From assembly GCA_036785705.1 (NCBI GenBank), contig JAWUZG010000353.1, positions 744,001-808,000 on the forward strand: 64,000 nt of DNA, read 5' to 3'. The translations under genes were made by a program, and so were the position numbers. Source of the DNA: Acanthornis magna. Lineage: Eukaryota > Chordata > Aves > Passeriformes > Acanthizidae. The notes beneath the pieces are model-generated. The model had not been told where the DNA came from. It saw nothing but the letters and a program-made list of their open reading frames with translations, and made no database searches. Positions within the stretch are counted from its first letter, which is position 1; each line of letters begins with the position of its first letter. Positions 11,401 through 26,622 of the stretch are shown here, one piece after another.

Positions 11401-13864
11401 TCCAGGAACATCTCCACCTGAAGAATGCAGCCTGCCAGCCCCAGTCTGCAGGTCAGGCCCAGGAGGTGATGTGCCACACCTCAGAGCACTGACACCCCTT
11501 CCCCACAGTCCCTGGCAGCCCTCAGCCACACCTCATGCTCAGCTGTGTTCCTGGGATGTGGCCAGGTCTGTAAATAAATGTTCCTACCAAGGAACCCAGT
11601 GCCAGGCTGTGCATCCAGCACAAAAGTGACTTTGGACCAAAGGGATGACGTGCTGTGGATGTGAGGGTTGTTCCAAGCCAGAGAGATGCCAAGAACTGTG
11701 TCCTGGCTTGGATGGATGAAATGATGGACACTTTATGAAACTTCTATTATCAAACACCCACTTCAGAGGAAGAGCTGTGTTATTATGCAATCCAGAGGCC
11801 CTCTCACTGTGATTCTGGTGAAGTCTCCAAGGTAATGGCAGGGATTGGATCTAAACCCATCAACACCAGCCCCGGGCAGGGGATTCTGGCCACACAGCTT
11901 TTGCACAGATAGAAATTTCCCATCATTTCAGTGCAACATCTGATCCTTTTCTTTTGCAATGCTGTCCTACAGACACAGGTTCCATTTCAATAAAGGTTTT
12001 CTGTAGAAATGCAAGGAAAGCAGACTGTTGGTGGTGCCCCAGGGCTCTGCACTGAGGGCACTGACAGCTGCAGTCAGCACCAGCAGATGTTCCTGTGCTG
12101 CCATTCCCATCCACTCAGCACTGACCTTCCCCCTGGATTTCCAAGCACATCAAAACAGGAACGTGTTTTATGAGATAATATCTGGTGTTTGCTGACCTGC
12201 GAGAAACCATGAGCCTTGAAGTATCCTGAATTAGGCAGCCTTTGTATCCTAACGTTGGACATGCATTTAAATTTCTCCTAGAAGAACAGTGGCACAGATG
12301 AGAACAGAGGGATCTGGCAGGGATTCGGTAGGGCTCCTGCCTACTGAGGAGAGTCTCCTTATTCTGCGAGGTGCAAATTTTGCCTGTTTTTGCAACCTTT
12401 TGCTTTTCTTTTTGCCTAATCTGGCTCCCAAGGCACCGTTGTAGTTTTTGGCAGTTCAGTTAACAGCAGTATTGCCTCATCCCTTCTTGGTCCCTTGAAC
12501 AGAAGCCTCTACTTTTGTAAAGCCAAGCTTCCTAATGCCCAGCAAAATCCCTTTCTAGGGGAAAGTGAAGTAGGGCAGACTAAAACAAGCATTCAGATCA
12601 CGGGAATGTCTGTATCAAGATGGGAGATGACTCAGAAATCGTGCAGCTGAGCCCAGTGCTTGTGAGCTGGATCCCTCTCCTTAGTCTAAATCTGAGGTAG
12701 GGAAACAAAACCCATACATTTTTGCTGAATAGAAAATGGGAAAACCTGAACTAATCCTGCCATTTCAGCTGTGTAAACTAATGAAAGCCATTTCAGTGTC
12801 TTACAGTGAGTTCTCAGAGTGGTTTTGGGGGTGACATCACCTGGGAGTTATGTCACTGCTGGGAAGGGATAAACACAAACCGCTCACTGAAACCTGACAG
12901 TGATTGACAGCAAGGGTTTGATGTTCTCTGACACACCATTATGCAAAGAAGCCAAACACTCAAGCTCACAGTTTTGTTGGCACAGAGGAAAACCTTGCAG
13001 AAGGGCCTGGAAGTGCTTCATATCTACACAGAGAATTGGCCAAATAAAGGAGTCATCTTTTTTAAAACAGGTATTTTAACAGCTCTAAGCCTGGGTGCAT
13101 TTTCAGCCAACTCCTCTTTCTCACTAAATTCGATTGTGCCCAGGTCAGAGTTCTTTACAGCACAACTCAAAAGTCATTAAGGGCTTAATTGACTCCAAGG
13201 CTTGATCACCTCACACTTGCATGGGCTGATTCTGCTCATGCTTGTGCTCCAGGACAGGAGGGTGAGTCCAAGGATGTGTCACTGCAAAGGCTGGAGCCTC
13301 TGTGAGCTGCACCAGGAGAAATTGCTGTTAACTGTGAGGGTTACACTGCTCTGGATTCTCCCCAGCATAAATGGAAGTGGCATCTGTTACGTAAATAATT
13401 TTAGTTTGTTGAGTCAGAAAAAAAAAAAAAAAAAGATTCACAGAATAGGCTTTCTTCAGGCCCTGATTTCTGAGGGAGAATTGCCAGGCACCAGCAATCT
13501 GTATGTTCCTAACTTTTCTCCCAGAAATCAGAATCAGTGAAGACATTTTAGCAAATCTTCCCTGGGAAGGAATAAAATATTAAACCTTTCAATTCACAAA
13601 TAGGTCCTGCATTCAATAACAATGCCCAGAGGGAATCAAATGCTACAGGCCTATGATTCTCCACCAGAAAATTACATTGTTGTTTCACGTGCAGTTGAGT
13701 TTCTTGAAGCCGTCACAGTGCTGCAGTTACTTACACTTCGGGACAAATATATTCCTGAAACAACTCCAAGCTCTTTGTTGATTCATGTCAGGGGTGTGTG
13801 ACTGACTGCATAAGACATTAATCTAACTGACATTTTCCACCATGAGGGGAATTTAACAACGAAA

Positions 13865-14132
13865 ATCACAGAATCACAGAATATCCGGAGCTGGAAGGGA
13901 CCCACAGGGATCATCAATCAGCTCCTGGCCCTGCACAGACACCCCAACACTCCCACCCTGTGCCAGAGCATTGTCCAAACACTCCTGCAGCTCTGGCAGC
14001 CTTGGGGCTGTGCCCATTCCCTGGGGATCCTGTTCAGTACCCAGTACCCTCTGGGGGAAGAACCTTTCCCTGATCTCCAACCTAACCCTGCCCTGACACA
14101 GCTGCAGCTGCTCCCTCGGGTCCTGTCAAAAT
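13865..14132 (-). mobile_element. CR1 LINE fragment with terminal microsatellite
   Basis: It begins with the reverse of the CR1 3' octamer repeat (TCACAGAATCACAGAATAT) and continues GGAGCTGGAAGGGACCCACAGGGATCATC, a CR1 3' signature distinct from the GGTTTGGGTTGG type elsewhere in the window. It ends near 14132. It lies about 290 bp downstream of ANTXR1 exon G in gene orientation. Confidence 0.92.
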
Positions 14133-14373
14133 GCGCTGGAATATCCCTTCCCATTCATTAGGATTTCTGCTGTAATTGACTGAGGGCAGCTCTGTGCTCT
14201 CTGCTGGGCTCTTCCGTGGGTATTTCTGTCCCTGCGCTGGGACAGTTCATGCCTGAAACCACATCAGCCAAACCCCATGAACTGTTTGCAAACAAAGCTG
14301 ACAGATGTGACTGAGAGTTTGTTTCTAAGCTGCCAGGAGTGTCTGCCTTCAGTCCCACATGAAAAGGCAGTCA

Positions 14374-14682
<309 letters not shown>

Positions 14683-17169
14683 TCAGATGTCTGACAGATA
14701 ACAGTGTGTCTGACCTTTCCAAGTTAATGTGTGACTCAGATACCTTCTGGGCTCAGAGAGAGACTAATATCTACTCAGCTCCTGACATCCCTGCCAGCAA
14801 AATGTTAAATCAATGCAGAAAGTGAGCAGTGAACTCATGCAATGCCTTTCTGAACTGCTGTGCCTCCTGCTCTGCCTGAGCAGCTCATCCCCAGCTCTAG
14901 GTGACTGTGACATGTGAGAAAGAATTCTGATTTATGTCTCATAACAATCTGCTGGGGAGAATCGAGTGCAAACCCATCTCTCTGAACTGCCAGGAGAGCT
15001 GAGCCCCAGCTGGGGACTGTGTGACAGCCAGGCCATCTCCCCTGGCAGCCACCAAGAGAGGTCTCACCCAGGCTCCCCAGGCCCCCCCAGGTGTCAGCTC
15101 AGATTTGCACCTTTTCCAGGCTGTAACAATGGTCTTTCCAAGCGCTCCAGCCCCACTCTGAGCTCGGAGGCAGGAGCTGTCCCTCGCTGGGTGGTCTCAC
15201 ACCCCACACACCCAAACACACACGAGTGCACCAGCACAGACCTGGGTGAGGTCTGCTCCAAACCCAACGTATTGAAACCTCTTGTAGACAGTTTGGCTGA
15301 TGTGTGGTCAGACCCTCCCTGCCATTCCCTGCAGCGCAGCCCAAACATTCATCCCTGACTGGAAGTCAGCAGCCAAGCCTGAGGGTAGTCTCCAAACGAG
15401 CTGAACGAGGCCAGAAGGAGCAGCCCAGGGCTCTGCAGAAATGCAGAAACATCCACCGATGCAGAGGGTTAACAACAGACATTATTCATTAATGTTTCCA
15501 TGATTATTGTTCTGAATGCTCCCAGTGCTATGATATTAGAGCAGGAACCATGAGCAAAATCCCTGTTAGCAAACTTCATTGTACCTGCACAGATGAGCTA
15601 TTCTGAGAATGTACAAAACTATTTTGGTACAAAACTATTTTCTGCAGATAGCAGGATCAAACTCAAAGACTGACTCCTGACTGGATCCAGGAATTCCTGT
15701 CTGATCACTCTTTCCTGGAAATAAAGACTACAAAACTCTTGTGATTGCAGAAATGCCTTGTGTAACTATCGTGGGACAGGATTAACAAATGGAAATGTGA
15801 GCAAGATATTGCAGAGGTGGTGGGGAAAGAGTGAGCAGCTTCATTCAGAGTAAGGCAGCTGATTTTCCTGAGGGCCTGGTCTGCAGAGTGAACTCCAGTG
15901 TCTCTGAGGGCCAGACCTGTCAGCTGGGGTGTCTGGGAGGTCCTTTGTGACCCCAGGTCTCTGGTATCTGACTAAACACTCCTTTTCATGGGGGCAGAGT
16001 CCTTCTCTTCCTTTTTCAAGGAACCATCAGGGCCATAATCCTCTCTGGGATCTCTATTCCTCAATCAGTGTGTTCAGCCAATGGTTCAAAGCTTACTTGG
16101 GAGCTGGAGGGACACATGGGTGGAGGCAGACACGTAGAATGACTGCATAGAATTTGTTTCCATAGGATATGGGGAAAAGACTTCCTAAGGTGAGAGCCAG
16201 GAAAGTCTGTTATTCTCAAAGGAAGAAGCCAGAAACTTCTCTGTCGGATCCTTTTGCATTTGGACAGCAGAACCCCTTAGACCTGAGGGAAACCATCCCT
16301 TCTATTCCAATCTATCTTTCCCCTTACAGCAGAGCTGCTTGAAGCTCTTGATCTCCTGTACACTCTGACAGCTTAAGAAATAAGTACCTTTTTCTTCCAT
16401 TTCTCCTTTAGGAAACCAGAGGCAAAATGACAACTTTCCGTGGAACAAAAAAAAAAAAATAAAAAAAAATTTCCTTTTTACTCTGCAGTCCTAAATTCCA
16501 AGAGCCTACCAAGATTTTGTGGGAAAAGCCAAGAGCTCCATCTTTGGGAGCCTCAGGCTCTGCCTGAGACATTTGGGTAGAAGAGAGGGATTGTGCATCA
16601 TGGAAAGGATGATGGTGGAAGACATGAAATGGCAATGCTTTCACTAGGAAGCAGAAACCCTCCTGTGCTCTCCATGGATGGGCTGTGTCTCCGTGTCTGG
16701 AACTCCTCTGCAATTGAAGCATAATGTCACGTGGAGAAAAAAGAGAAATGGAGGCAAATAAAACCTTGAGTCCTACTAGCTCTGAAGCCCAGAGAGAAGA
16801 AACAGTTGGGGCAGATGACAAATGAAGGAGGGCACAGCTCCAGCTGTGGAATTTCTTCTGAATTCATGATTAATTCAGTCCTGTATTGACCCTGAGTTAC
16901 CTCCTGAGGCTGCTGGTGTCAGGCAGAGGCAGTTTTGCAGCTTTCTGTAAACCCAAGCTGCACTTGGGCCTCTCTGGCAATGCCACAGTGCCATGGCAGC
17001 TTTGTGAACAGAGACAGGAGGGACAAAGGCTGGAGAGCATGCCAGGAACACAGGGCCCCGGAAATGCTGGAGTGGCCCCCACGCAGGATTCACCTGAGGT
17101 TTCCTTTTGAGAGCACCATTGTTGCTTCAGCCTTAGGTTGTAGCCAGGTGGGGGTCAGTCTCTTGTTCC

Positions 17170-17442
17170 AGGTGACAAGTGGCAGGATGAGAAAAAATGG
17201 CCAGAGGAGGTTCAGGCTGGATATTGGGAAAAATTTCTTCACTGCAAGGGTCGTAAAGCCCTGGCACAGCTTCCCAGTGCAGTGGTGGAGCCTCCATTCC
17301 TGGAAGTGTTTGGAAAAAAAGTGGATATGGCTCAAGGACATGGTTTAATGGTGAACATGGTGGTGGTGCTGGATGGATGATTGGACTTGATGATCTTGGA
17401 GAGCTTTTCCAGCCTTAATGATTCCATGACTCTCTGATTCAC
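17170..17442 (+). mobile_element. CR1 LINE fragment, plus strand
   Basis: Successive CR1 3' landmarks read in plus orientation: GGCAGGATGAGAAAAAATGGCC, GAGGTTCAGGCTGGATATTGGG, AAATTTCTTCACTGCAAGGG, TTGGACTTGATGATCTTGG and the terminal AATGATTCCATGACTCT. It is moderately diverged. Confidence 0.92.
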
Positions 17443-18074
17443 TTCCATCTACATTTTGGGCTGCCCCTCCCTGTCAGATGAACCAAGGATTTGGCGAGTT
17501 TCTTAAGGAGTTTTTGGATTTGTCATTCCCCTTGGATTATCTGCACTGACTTTTCAAACAGTTGAAATGACATTTTAAAAGCAGGATAATCCAGTTGGCA
17601 CCGTGCTAAGAAGTAACAGCAGCAAATCAGAATAACAACAATAATAACCCCAATCTGTTAAGTGTCAGTAGCCACATTTGGTAGCAAATAAATCTCTGGA
17701 GAATTTAAAAAAACAATCTATCCCCTCTCAGCTGTCTACCTACTTACAGACATGACTCTGGGAAGACTGAAAAATAGAGGGAAGAACTCCATCACAAAAG
17801 GCAAAACATTCTAAATAGGGGCTGGTACTTGTGCAGTGTGGAGTAGAGGAGGCCTGTGGCCAGCATGATGACTGGTCCTAAAATGTGAATTTCCTGGGTC
17901 TTTGTTGGATTCAAGCACCCTTTGTTCGCTGTTCCTGAAGTATAATTCATTGTCCTTCTTTACCCATGACTTTTTAAGCATCTTGTTACAGGCATATTTA
18001 TCTGCTTCCCAAAGGGGTGCTTCAACCAGCCCAGTGCATGGGGTGGAAATTTAACATCTGCTTTAACCACAGTG

Positions 18075-18225
18075 CACTTGGAGGAGGGGGATGAGGGAAA
18101 ATTCAAGCTGACTATCAGGAGACATTTGCTATGGGTGAGGTCTGGGAGTCTGTGAAATATTCCCCCCAAGAAGTGGTGGGAGCCTCTCTGTTATTTTAAA
18201 TCCCAACTGGACAAAGCAGGAGGGA
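18075..18225 (+). mobile_element. Old, diverged CR1-like fragment
   Basis: GCTGACTATCAGGAGACATTTGCTATGGGTGAGGTC followed by CCCCAAGAAGTGGTGGGAGCC keeps the order of CR1 3' landmarks (regress and rewrite of the F-TT-ACTG and GGTGGTGGAG blocks) but with high divergence. It is assigned by pattern only. Confidence 0.6.
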
Positions 18226-20314
18226 CTCCAGCCCATGCTGCCCTGGCTGAAGGTCCAGCCCCAGGCAGCTCACAGGCTGTTCCCACCTTCCCTGCCTGCC
18301 ACAGCTCCGGGAGAACTTCCCTGCAAATTCATCTTCCTTGCTCACACCTCCAGGACAGGACTTTCTGCCAAGACCGCTGATGAATTCTGCCAATTTTGCT
18401 AATTCCTTACTTGCCCAGGGAGAGCAATAGCAGGACTCTGCTCCATAGGAATGATCCTTCCTGGGTTTGGTGAGTGCTGATGAATATCCATGAGGAAAGT
18501 GTTGGAGACAGTTATCCTGTCTCTGTACATTTTTTGGGTGCAGCTCAGTAAAGGGGTGTGGTGGCAATTAATAATTAGGTGAATTCTTGTCCAGGCTGCT
18601 AAATACTATCCAGATGTGGAACACTCCAAAATTTTGGGAGTATTTGGATACAGGGTTTTGGATTGGAACTGTCCATATCCTGTATACATATCCTGTCCAT
18701 ATCCTATATTGGAATGGTAGATAAGAGAGATATTTCTAAAGGAATTAAGAATATACACAACCCATGAGATGCTGTTAATATTTGTAGGCGCCCTTATAAC
18801 TGAATTCTTGTTGTTGTAAAGCAAAAACTGTTCCAGAGTCAGAACTGAACCTCAGCCCTACATACATTGAATCCTCTCTCCAAGCCTCTCTTGAACTTTG
18901 GAGAATTTCCATCCTGGACACAGATCTGCAACAAACCTGATTTCTCTTTTCAGAGCTGATTTCCCATCATGCAGTGGTGAAGTCCACTGAAAGTCTCCTG
19001 GGGCTGTGATCCAACAGCATCAACTGGGGAAGGGGAGAAACTCAGCAGCATCTTCTGTGGAATGCAGCTCTCAAGGAATGAGCTCAGGTAGCTGCACCTG
19101 CATGGCTCCAACTGCCTGAGCAGGTATTTGGGGCTCTTTGTCCTAAAATCAGTGTTTCTGTCAGCTCAGTTGCAAAAACCAACCACGCTGTCTCTTGGCT
19201 GGATGAGGTCGCTTCCAGGAGCAAGGAACACCTCCCAGGTGGGCCTGGTGTGTTTTCCAAGTGCACTGATGCACAATGACAGTGCAGCTCCTGCAGGAGC
19301 ACAGGGCAGCTCCCTAGGGTCGGTGTGTGCCGCATTCCAACTCGGAGCTGGAGCTGTTGACTCCAACCTGTCCCACAGTGGGAATGAATGACCTTCATGA
19401 CACATGTTGAACTCATTACAACACAACTGCAAATGACTTGTTGGGAGGCTCTGTTTATGAGATGATAACCTTGCAGGGGGAAAAGAGAGAAGGCGCAGGA
19501 CCAAATTTTCGAGGAGGCTCACGTTTCCGGATCCTCCAGAAACTGCCCTGGCTCCCCTGAGCATCCCTGCCGTTCCCACCACGGGATTGGAGCCAGCTGC
19601 AAGAGCAGTGACTGTGGAGAGGCAAAACGAGAGACTTGTCCCAGTTCCTGTGGGCACCACGTCAGTAAGAAGATGCAGTGCAGAGAGCCCTGGGTGCTCT
19701 GCAGGGTAGGACATCTCACCCTAGCTCACAGCACATATCTGACTCCACTGACAGGAAGGAAACAGGACAGTAAAGCCTCTGTTTTCCATCAGAGAGGCAC
19801 CTTCTCATTCCCCAGTATCAAGTTTAAGGCAAGCTCTGTACACTGAAATGTTTACTACGTGTGTTACACACACCCTCTTTGCCTGTGGGGGGATTTTAAG
19901 ACCCTAAACCGGCACCTCTGCTCTTCAGATCCAAGTTTCAGAGGTGCCAGGTTTGCACTTGGGTATGATTTGGGTGTTTTCAGTCTTTTCTGGGCCTGAT
20001 AACTACAAATACTCTGGACTGAAGTGCGGTATCAGCATTTCCCAAATGAGTTAAACCTGAGAAGCAGGAATCTGGAATTATTTTTTTCCTGTTCATTAGA
20101 GATGTCATACAGTCATTAAGCTGCCCTCCCTTCCTGAATTTGTCCTGGATTCAGGAGATCAGCTTTCTGACACTGGAGTGCCCTCATAACATGCCTGGGT
20201 GTTGCAATTCATGATCTGTCTGTGTGGTTTGCTCTACTTATCCACAAGATTCAACCCATCCTGGAGACATCCAGCAGCAATTTTCTTCCTACTTTTCTCC
20301 CTCTTTCTAAGGAA

Positions 20315-20758
20315 AGAAACATAGAATTGTTGGGTTGGAAGGGACCTCTGGAGATCATCCAGTTCCTGGATGGATGGATGACTGCCCCTGCCCAGGCAGG
20401 GTCCCCTGGAGCAGGTGACACAGGAACCCATCCAGGTGGGTTTGGAACATCTTCAGAGAGGGAGACTCCAGACCCTCCCTGGGCAGCTGTTCCAGGGCTC
20501 TGCCGCCCTCCATGGGAAGAAGTTCTTCCTCATGCTGAGTTGAAAATCTCATGTTTAATTTACAGCCATTGCTCCTTGTCCTGTTGCTGGGCTCCACTGG
20601 AAAGAGCCTGGCACCATCCTCTGACACCCTCTGAGGTATTTATATGCATTAATGAGAGCCCCTCTCAGTCTTCTCCAGACTGAACAGGCCCAGCTCCTGC
20701 AATCTCGCCTCACAAGCAACATGCTCCAGACCCTTAATCATTTTTGGAAAAAATCCCA
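20315..20758 (-). mobile_element. CR1 LINE fragment, minus strand (444 bp)
   Basis: It starts ACATAGAATTGTTGGGTTGGAAGGGACCTCTGGAGATCATCCAGT and continues through GGAAGAAGTTCTTCCTCATG, CCATTGCTCCTTGTCCTGTTGC and TCTTCTCCAGACTGAACAGGCCCAGCTC to ACCCTTAATCATTTTTGG. This is a contiguous CR1 3' end of a subfamily different from the CCATGGGCAGGGACACC type. Confidence 0.95.
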
Positions 20759-21141
20759 TTTATTCCCTACATCTCGGGGAATGTGCAATGTGGACCTTTG
20801 CACTCTGTGACCGCTTCCCAGAAGCTGCTGCGCCACAGGAAGAGATCAGGATCCTGCTCTGTTCTGAGAAAGCAATGCACCCCCCAAACCTGACCAAGCA
20901 GGTGGGAAATTCCCATTGCCCCACGTCTCCTCTCCACAGTATCTCCTCAGGAACACGCTCAGGGCTCTCTCAGACACAGCACTGCAGGTCACGGGTTTGG
21001 GGACAGATCTTAGCCTTGGATATGAGCACACATCACAACAAAGAAATCTCCTGCACACACCCCTGTTGCGGTGGCTGAAACCATCTTGGAGAAGCCGAGA
21101 GGTTCCCACAACAGCAGCAAACTGGTGGGACAACTCTGAGG

Positions 21142-21980
<839 letters not shown>

Positions 21981-22236
21981 CTAGACTGCAGCCCAAATTT
22001 TGAACTTCTCCTTCTTTGTGGTTTATGAGAAATGTGAGAGTGGGGAAGGCTTTCAGAAAAACTAAAACCATTTCCTTGTAGTTTGTATGGCAGCGCTGCC
22101 CCTGTATCCCAGACATGGACCAGGACGTTGCTGTAGCAGAGGAAACAGATGGTCCCAAACTTCAGGAATCTACGTTTGGCTCTCAAATACTCCCATACAA
22201 AGATGATCTGGACTCAGATGTACAAAAAAAGCTTTA

Positions 22237-22425
<189 letters not shown>

Positions 22426-23697
22426 CTATGAAACAGCAGCAAGGGGTGGCACTGTTAGGAAGAATGACCAGGGACGGAAAGGAATAAACAGTCCCAGGCT
22501 GTTCTGTCCTTTGAGCCTGCAGGGCAGGCAAGGTTCTGGTCCCTCCCTTGTTATTTTCCAGAGGATGTACACTCATGAAAGGACAATGTTCCATGATATA
22601 AACACCACCACAACTTGAAAGGTATGGTCCAGCTCCAGCAAGAAAAAGATATTGGTATTTTTGTAGGTTTCTTTTTTTTATAGGAGACTGTCTTTCACCA
22701 TCTTTAAATTCATAGAAGTGAATGGTTTCCAAGTTGCAAAATTATTGAAGCAGCCAGCAGATGCCCAGTGAGCCCAGCCCAGGGGCTGGGGTGCTCTGAC
22801 AGCAGGGCTGGGCCAGGAGTGATGGCAGCAGGGATTCACCTCTGCCACCCCTTCCCTTCCCCGGGGACTGGGGAGAGGCAGTCTCCTCCTGCAGAAACCC
22901 GCCAGGGCCCAGATAAATCCCCTGTTGAAGTTCAGATCTCACGGGATGCAGGGAAAGAGCAACAAAGTGAGTAAATTTTCTCCTGAGTGATGGCAGACTC
23001 AGGGTACCTTCAGGAACAACCCCGGTGTGAATGCCCAGGTTTATTGGGAGGAGCTGGCCAAGAGGAATGGGATGGAAATACCTAATGGAAAAGTCACAAG
23101 AATAGAATTAACTCCTATAATGAACCTGTGCCTCAGCTGGGGCAGCTGCCCATGGAAGTCCAAGCGGCTTCTGGGAGTTCAGTGGCCTGTGCCACAGAAA
23201 GTCAGGCCCTATGCGAAAAATGAGATTTAAATTCTGTGTTCTTCCCTTGCACAGGCACATCAGCAGCAACAGAGCTAAACGTGCTCAGCACCTCACGATG
23301 ACATTCAGATATGGGCAAATTACCAGATCAAGAAAATCTCATTAAGTTTATTTGAGTCTGCTAAAGCTCTAGTGAGATTCAAGATATTTTAAATTCTCTG
23401 TTGCACTGTGTAAGGTCAGAGTGTATGTGGAGCTGTTATAGTGCCTTCCCCTTTAATTTCTACAGTTCAGGTTGTGAACTGGCAAAGCAGAAAAGCAGAG
23501 TTCATCAAAAACGTGAAGTATTTCCTGCAAAAAACGTGGAGAGAAAAGAAAAATGGTCCCTCTCTCTTTTTTCTTCTTCTTTCTTTAATTTTTCACAGGG
23601 ATTTGGCTAAACTCCAAAACTTAGGAGCTTTCCAAACGTGGAAAAGCCAAAAATACTTTGAAATTGAAACTCCCCATCAGGAAAACTGAAAAACTAC

Positions 23698-23716
23698 GGG
23701 GGGGGGGGGGAGGGGG
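23698..23716 (+). repeat. Poly-G tract
   Basis: Thirteen G followed by AGGGGG. It could form a G-quadruplex in the plus strand, and in the ANTXR1 transcript it would be a C-run. Confidence 0.8.
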
Positions 23717-25451
23717 ATCCAAAAAAACTATGCTTTTCATGGCAACCAAAAGCATTTCAGTTTATCAAAACACACAGAAATTGGGCTGCAAAATGTGTCC
23801 TGATCTAAGAGGAGGGTGAACAATTGGTCACAGCTACCAGGTTCTTCTCTTTGTAGCTGACCTCTCTCTCTGGTCCTGGGCAGAGCTGCTGAAGCTCTTT
23901 GCTGCAACCCAAGAACTCAATATCTCTGCATGAAGTTTTCCATGAGGACTTTAAAAAAAAAAAAAAAAAAAAAATTAAATTGGAAGCCAATCCATCTACA
24001 TATTTTCCTTCAGCAATTCTCCTTCTCTCTCTTCAGTTTAGCACAGGCTGGACTTCTCACAACAGGAAATACCAAGGTTTAGGAAATCTTTCCCACAAGC
24101 CCCTAAAAACCCTTCGCCGTGAGTCGGGAGTCAGAACAACAGCACATGCACAGAAAGACAACACGGACACTTGAAAAACAAAGGAGTCACAAGTTTTCTG
24201 CAGAACGAGTCTGTTTACATGTTTGGAAGGGCAGGGGAGGTTTTGCAATACAAGCAGAAAACCCCCACCAGTGATGTCCTACGAGCTCGGCCAATGTGCT
24301 CACCCCACACGTGAGGAGCCGAAGGAACGGGAAACGGGGATCAGGGCAGGGAGCAGCAGGAAAATGGTGGGGAAGGGGCACCCAATCCCCACCATCCCCA
24401 ATTTGGTGCCCCGTGAGCCAGGGCTGAATCCTCATTCCCTGCGTGCTCCACTTGTATTTTTCTCCACGTCTGCAGCGGGGTTTGTACCTGAGGAAATGCA
24501 CAAGGAGCTCCAGCTCTCACCCAACTGCGGCAGCAAAACAGTCCCGGAAAATTCAAGTGCATTTAAGGATGCTGGAATTTGACTGTACTTGGCAACTTTC
24601 CACCCCCAAAATCTGCTTTAGATGGAGCTAGAGTTTCTTTTAACAAATAAGAAGAAGCAGGACAGAGCTGCATTTCACAGTCAGGGATCCAGATTCATAA
24701 ACGCTGGACTGCAGAAAACAAAGATCTGTGTTTATCTCAGAGGCCAGGCCAGGCTCTGGATACTTTGACCCTGACCTGAGGGAACCTCATCTGTGGGTAA
24801 CACAAGGATAATTCAGACTCCGCAAGGGACATCTGAACCACACAGGGTAAGAATTCAAACGAAATTTGGCCAGATATTAAAAAAAACCCCATTTGGACAA
24901 CTTACCCCTCTCCCCACCCTTATAATTATTTTCCCAGTTGTCTCTGCAATGCCTGAATTTTGTCAGAATTCAGCATTTATAGAGAGCTCTGCCTGCACCA
25001 AGGGCTGAGCCGTGGCTGGACAATCATTGCTCTGTGTGAGAGATGCTATTGAATTTTATAGCTGAGAGAACACAGAGGCAAATCCAAGTGTCCTCCAAGA
25101 CTCCTTTCTACCCCTTCTCCCAACAGCAGAGTCATTCCAAAACCCCATGGCCACCTCTCAGCTGCTCTGTTACACTGTGAGGACACCTTGCTCTGTTCTC
25201 AGGGAATGTTTCCTCCTGCTGTGGAAGGTTTTGCTTAGTACCTTATGCCCTGCCAGGTTTCTAAACTGCAGCTTCAGAAACTCAATGCTTTGGTTTCACT
25301 TGGATCTTTGCCTGTCACTGGCCAAGCCTGCAAAGCACCACCAAAAAATGTCCTCACAGGTCACAGAACATCTCAGAGGGAATGTGCTCCTGGTGCTCTG
25401 CGGAGGACCAGGCTGAAGAAACACCTCATGGGGTACCCAAACACCCACATA

Positions 25452-25833
25452 CAGAACCATGGAATGGGTTGGGTTGGAAGGGACCTTAAAGCCCATCCAG
25501 TCCCAGCCCTGCCATGGGCAGGGACACTTTCCACTATCCCAGGTGGCTCCAAGCCCTGTCCAGCCTGGCCTTGGACACTGCCAGGGATCCAGGGGCAGCC
25601 ACAGCTGCTCTGGGCACCTGTGCCAGGGCCTGACCACCCTCACAGGGAGGAATTTTTTCCTAACTAAATCTACCCTTCTTCAGATTGAGGCCATCTCCCC
25701 TTGTCCTGTCCCTCCATTCCTTGTCCAAAGTCCCTCTCCAGCTCTCTTGGAGCCCCTTCAGGCACTGGAAAGGGCTCTAAAGGCTCCCCAGAGTCTTCTC
25801 TTCTCCAGCCTGAACAACTTCAGCTTCATACAA
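25452..25833 (-). mobile_element. CR1 LINE fragment, minus strand (382 bp)
   Basis: It starts CATGGAATGGGTTGGGTTGGAAGGGACCTTAAAGCCCATCC and proceeds through CCATGGGCAGGGACAC, GGCACCTGTGCCAGGGCCTGACC, CCTTGTCCTGTCCCTCCATTCC and TCTCCAGCCTGAACAAC. It is well preserved, and all reading frames through it are CR1 3' UTR. Confidence 0.96.
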
Positions 25834-26516
25834 GCTCATCCCTGAGACACAGCTGTTTATCAAACCAGCCTTTGTGGCCTTGGTCATCACAGGAACTCCC
25901 CATTTATCTGTGGCCCAGTTCCTTTGAGGCCCTTCCTGAAGTGAAGTCTTCCAAGAGCAAAGCATTGTGTGGGCACAGATATAAGAGGTTTTGATGGAAG
26001 AAGGAGTTGAGCTATTCCCACTCCAGAGCTCAGACACTGAGCTGCAGGAAGATGAAGGTCTCGTGAGGTCGTGGGAATTAACACCAGTGCTTCCACTGCA
26101 CTGTGCTGTGAATAAACCCAACTCCCACAGCCTCTACACTGCACTGGGCCTGCCTGGATATTTCACATGAAATTGGCTATAAACCTCCACACCGTCATGG
26201 GTAACACCTGCACCTCATCTATTGCCAATAACAGCCCCATCCTTTTTCTTTTAAATACCTGTCTCTTGAAAGGATCCTTTTCTCCTCCTTACATATTTCC
26301 ACAACTCACAGTAAAAGGGGAGTACAGGCAAGGAGAAGCATTGGCACTGGGACCTGGCTTTATTTCAGGAATAGCAGAATAAATTTCCTGCCTTGGTGTC
26401 TAAAAAAAATTCCTATCAGATCCTTTCTCTGGAGCTTGTTTTGCTATCTCCCCAGCAAGGCCTTCGAGGAGGAGAGAGGAAAACAATTTGGAAAAGAATA
26501 ATGGACAGCAATAATT

Positions 26517-26622
26517 GAGCAACCTGGTCTAGTGAAAGATGTCTCTCCCCTTGAGAAGGGAGTGGAACGAAATGATCTCTAAGGTCCCTCCCAACCCAAA
26601 CTATTGTGGGATTACATGATAA
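26517..26622 (+). mobile_element. Short CR1 LINE 3' terminus, plus strand
   Basis: GAGCAACCTGGTCTAGTGAAAG, GAAATGATCTCTAAGGTCCCTCCCAACCCAAACTATTGTGGGATT is the extreme 3' end of a CR1 copy. Confidence 0.9.

Noticed and set aside
25245..25845. Frames of 115-140 codons
   Set aside because: They run through a CR1 3' UTR fragment and share the same words with frames at the other CR1 copies.
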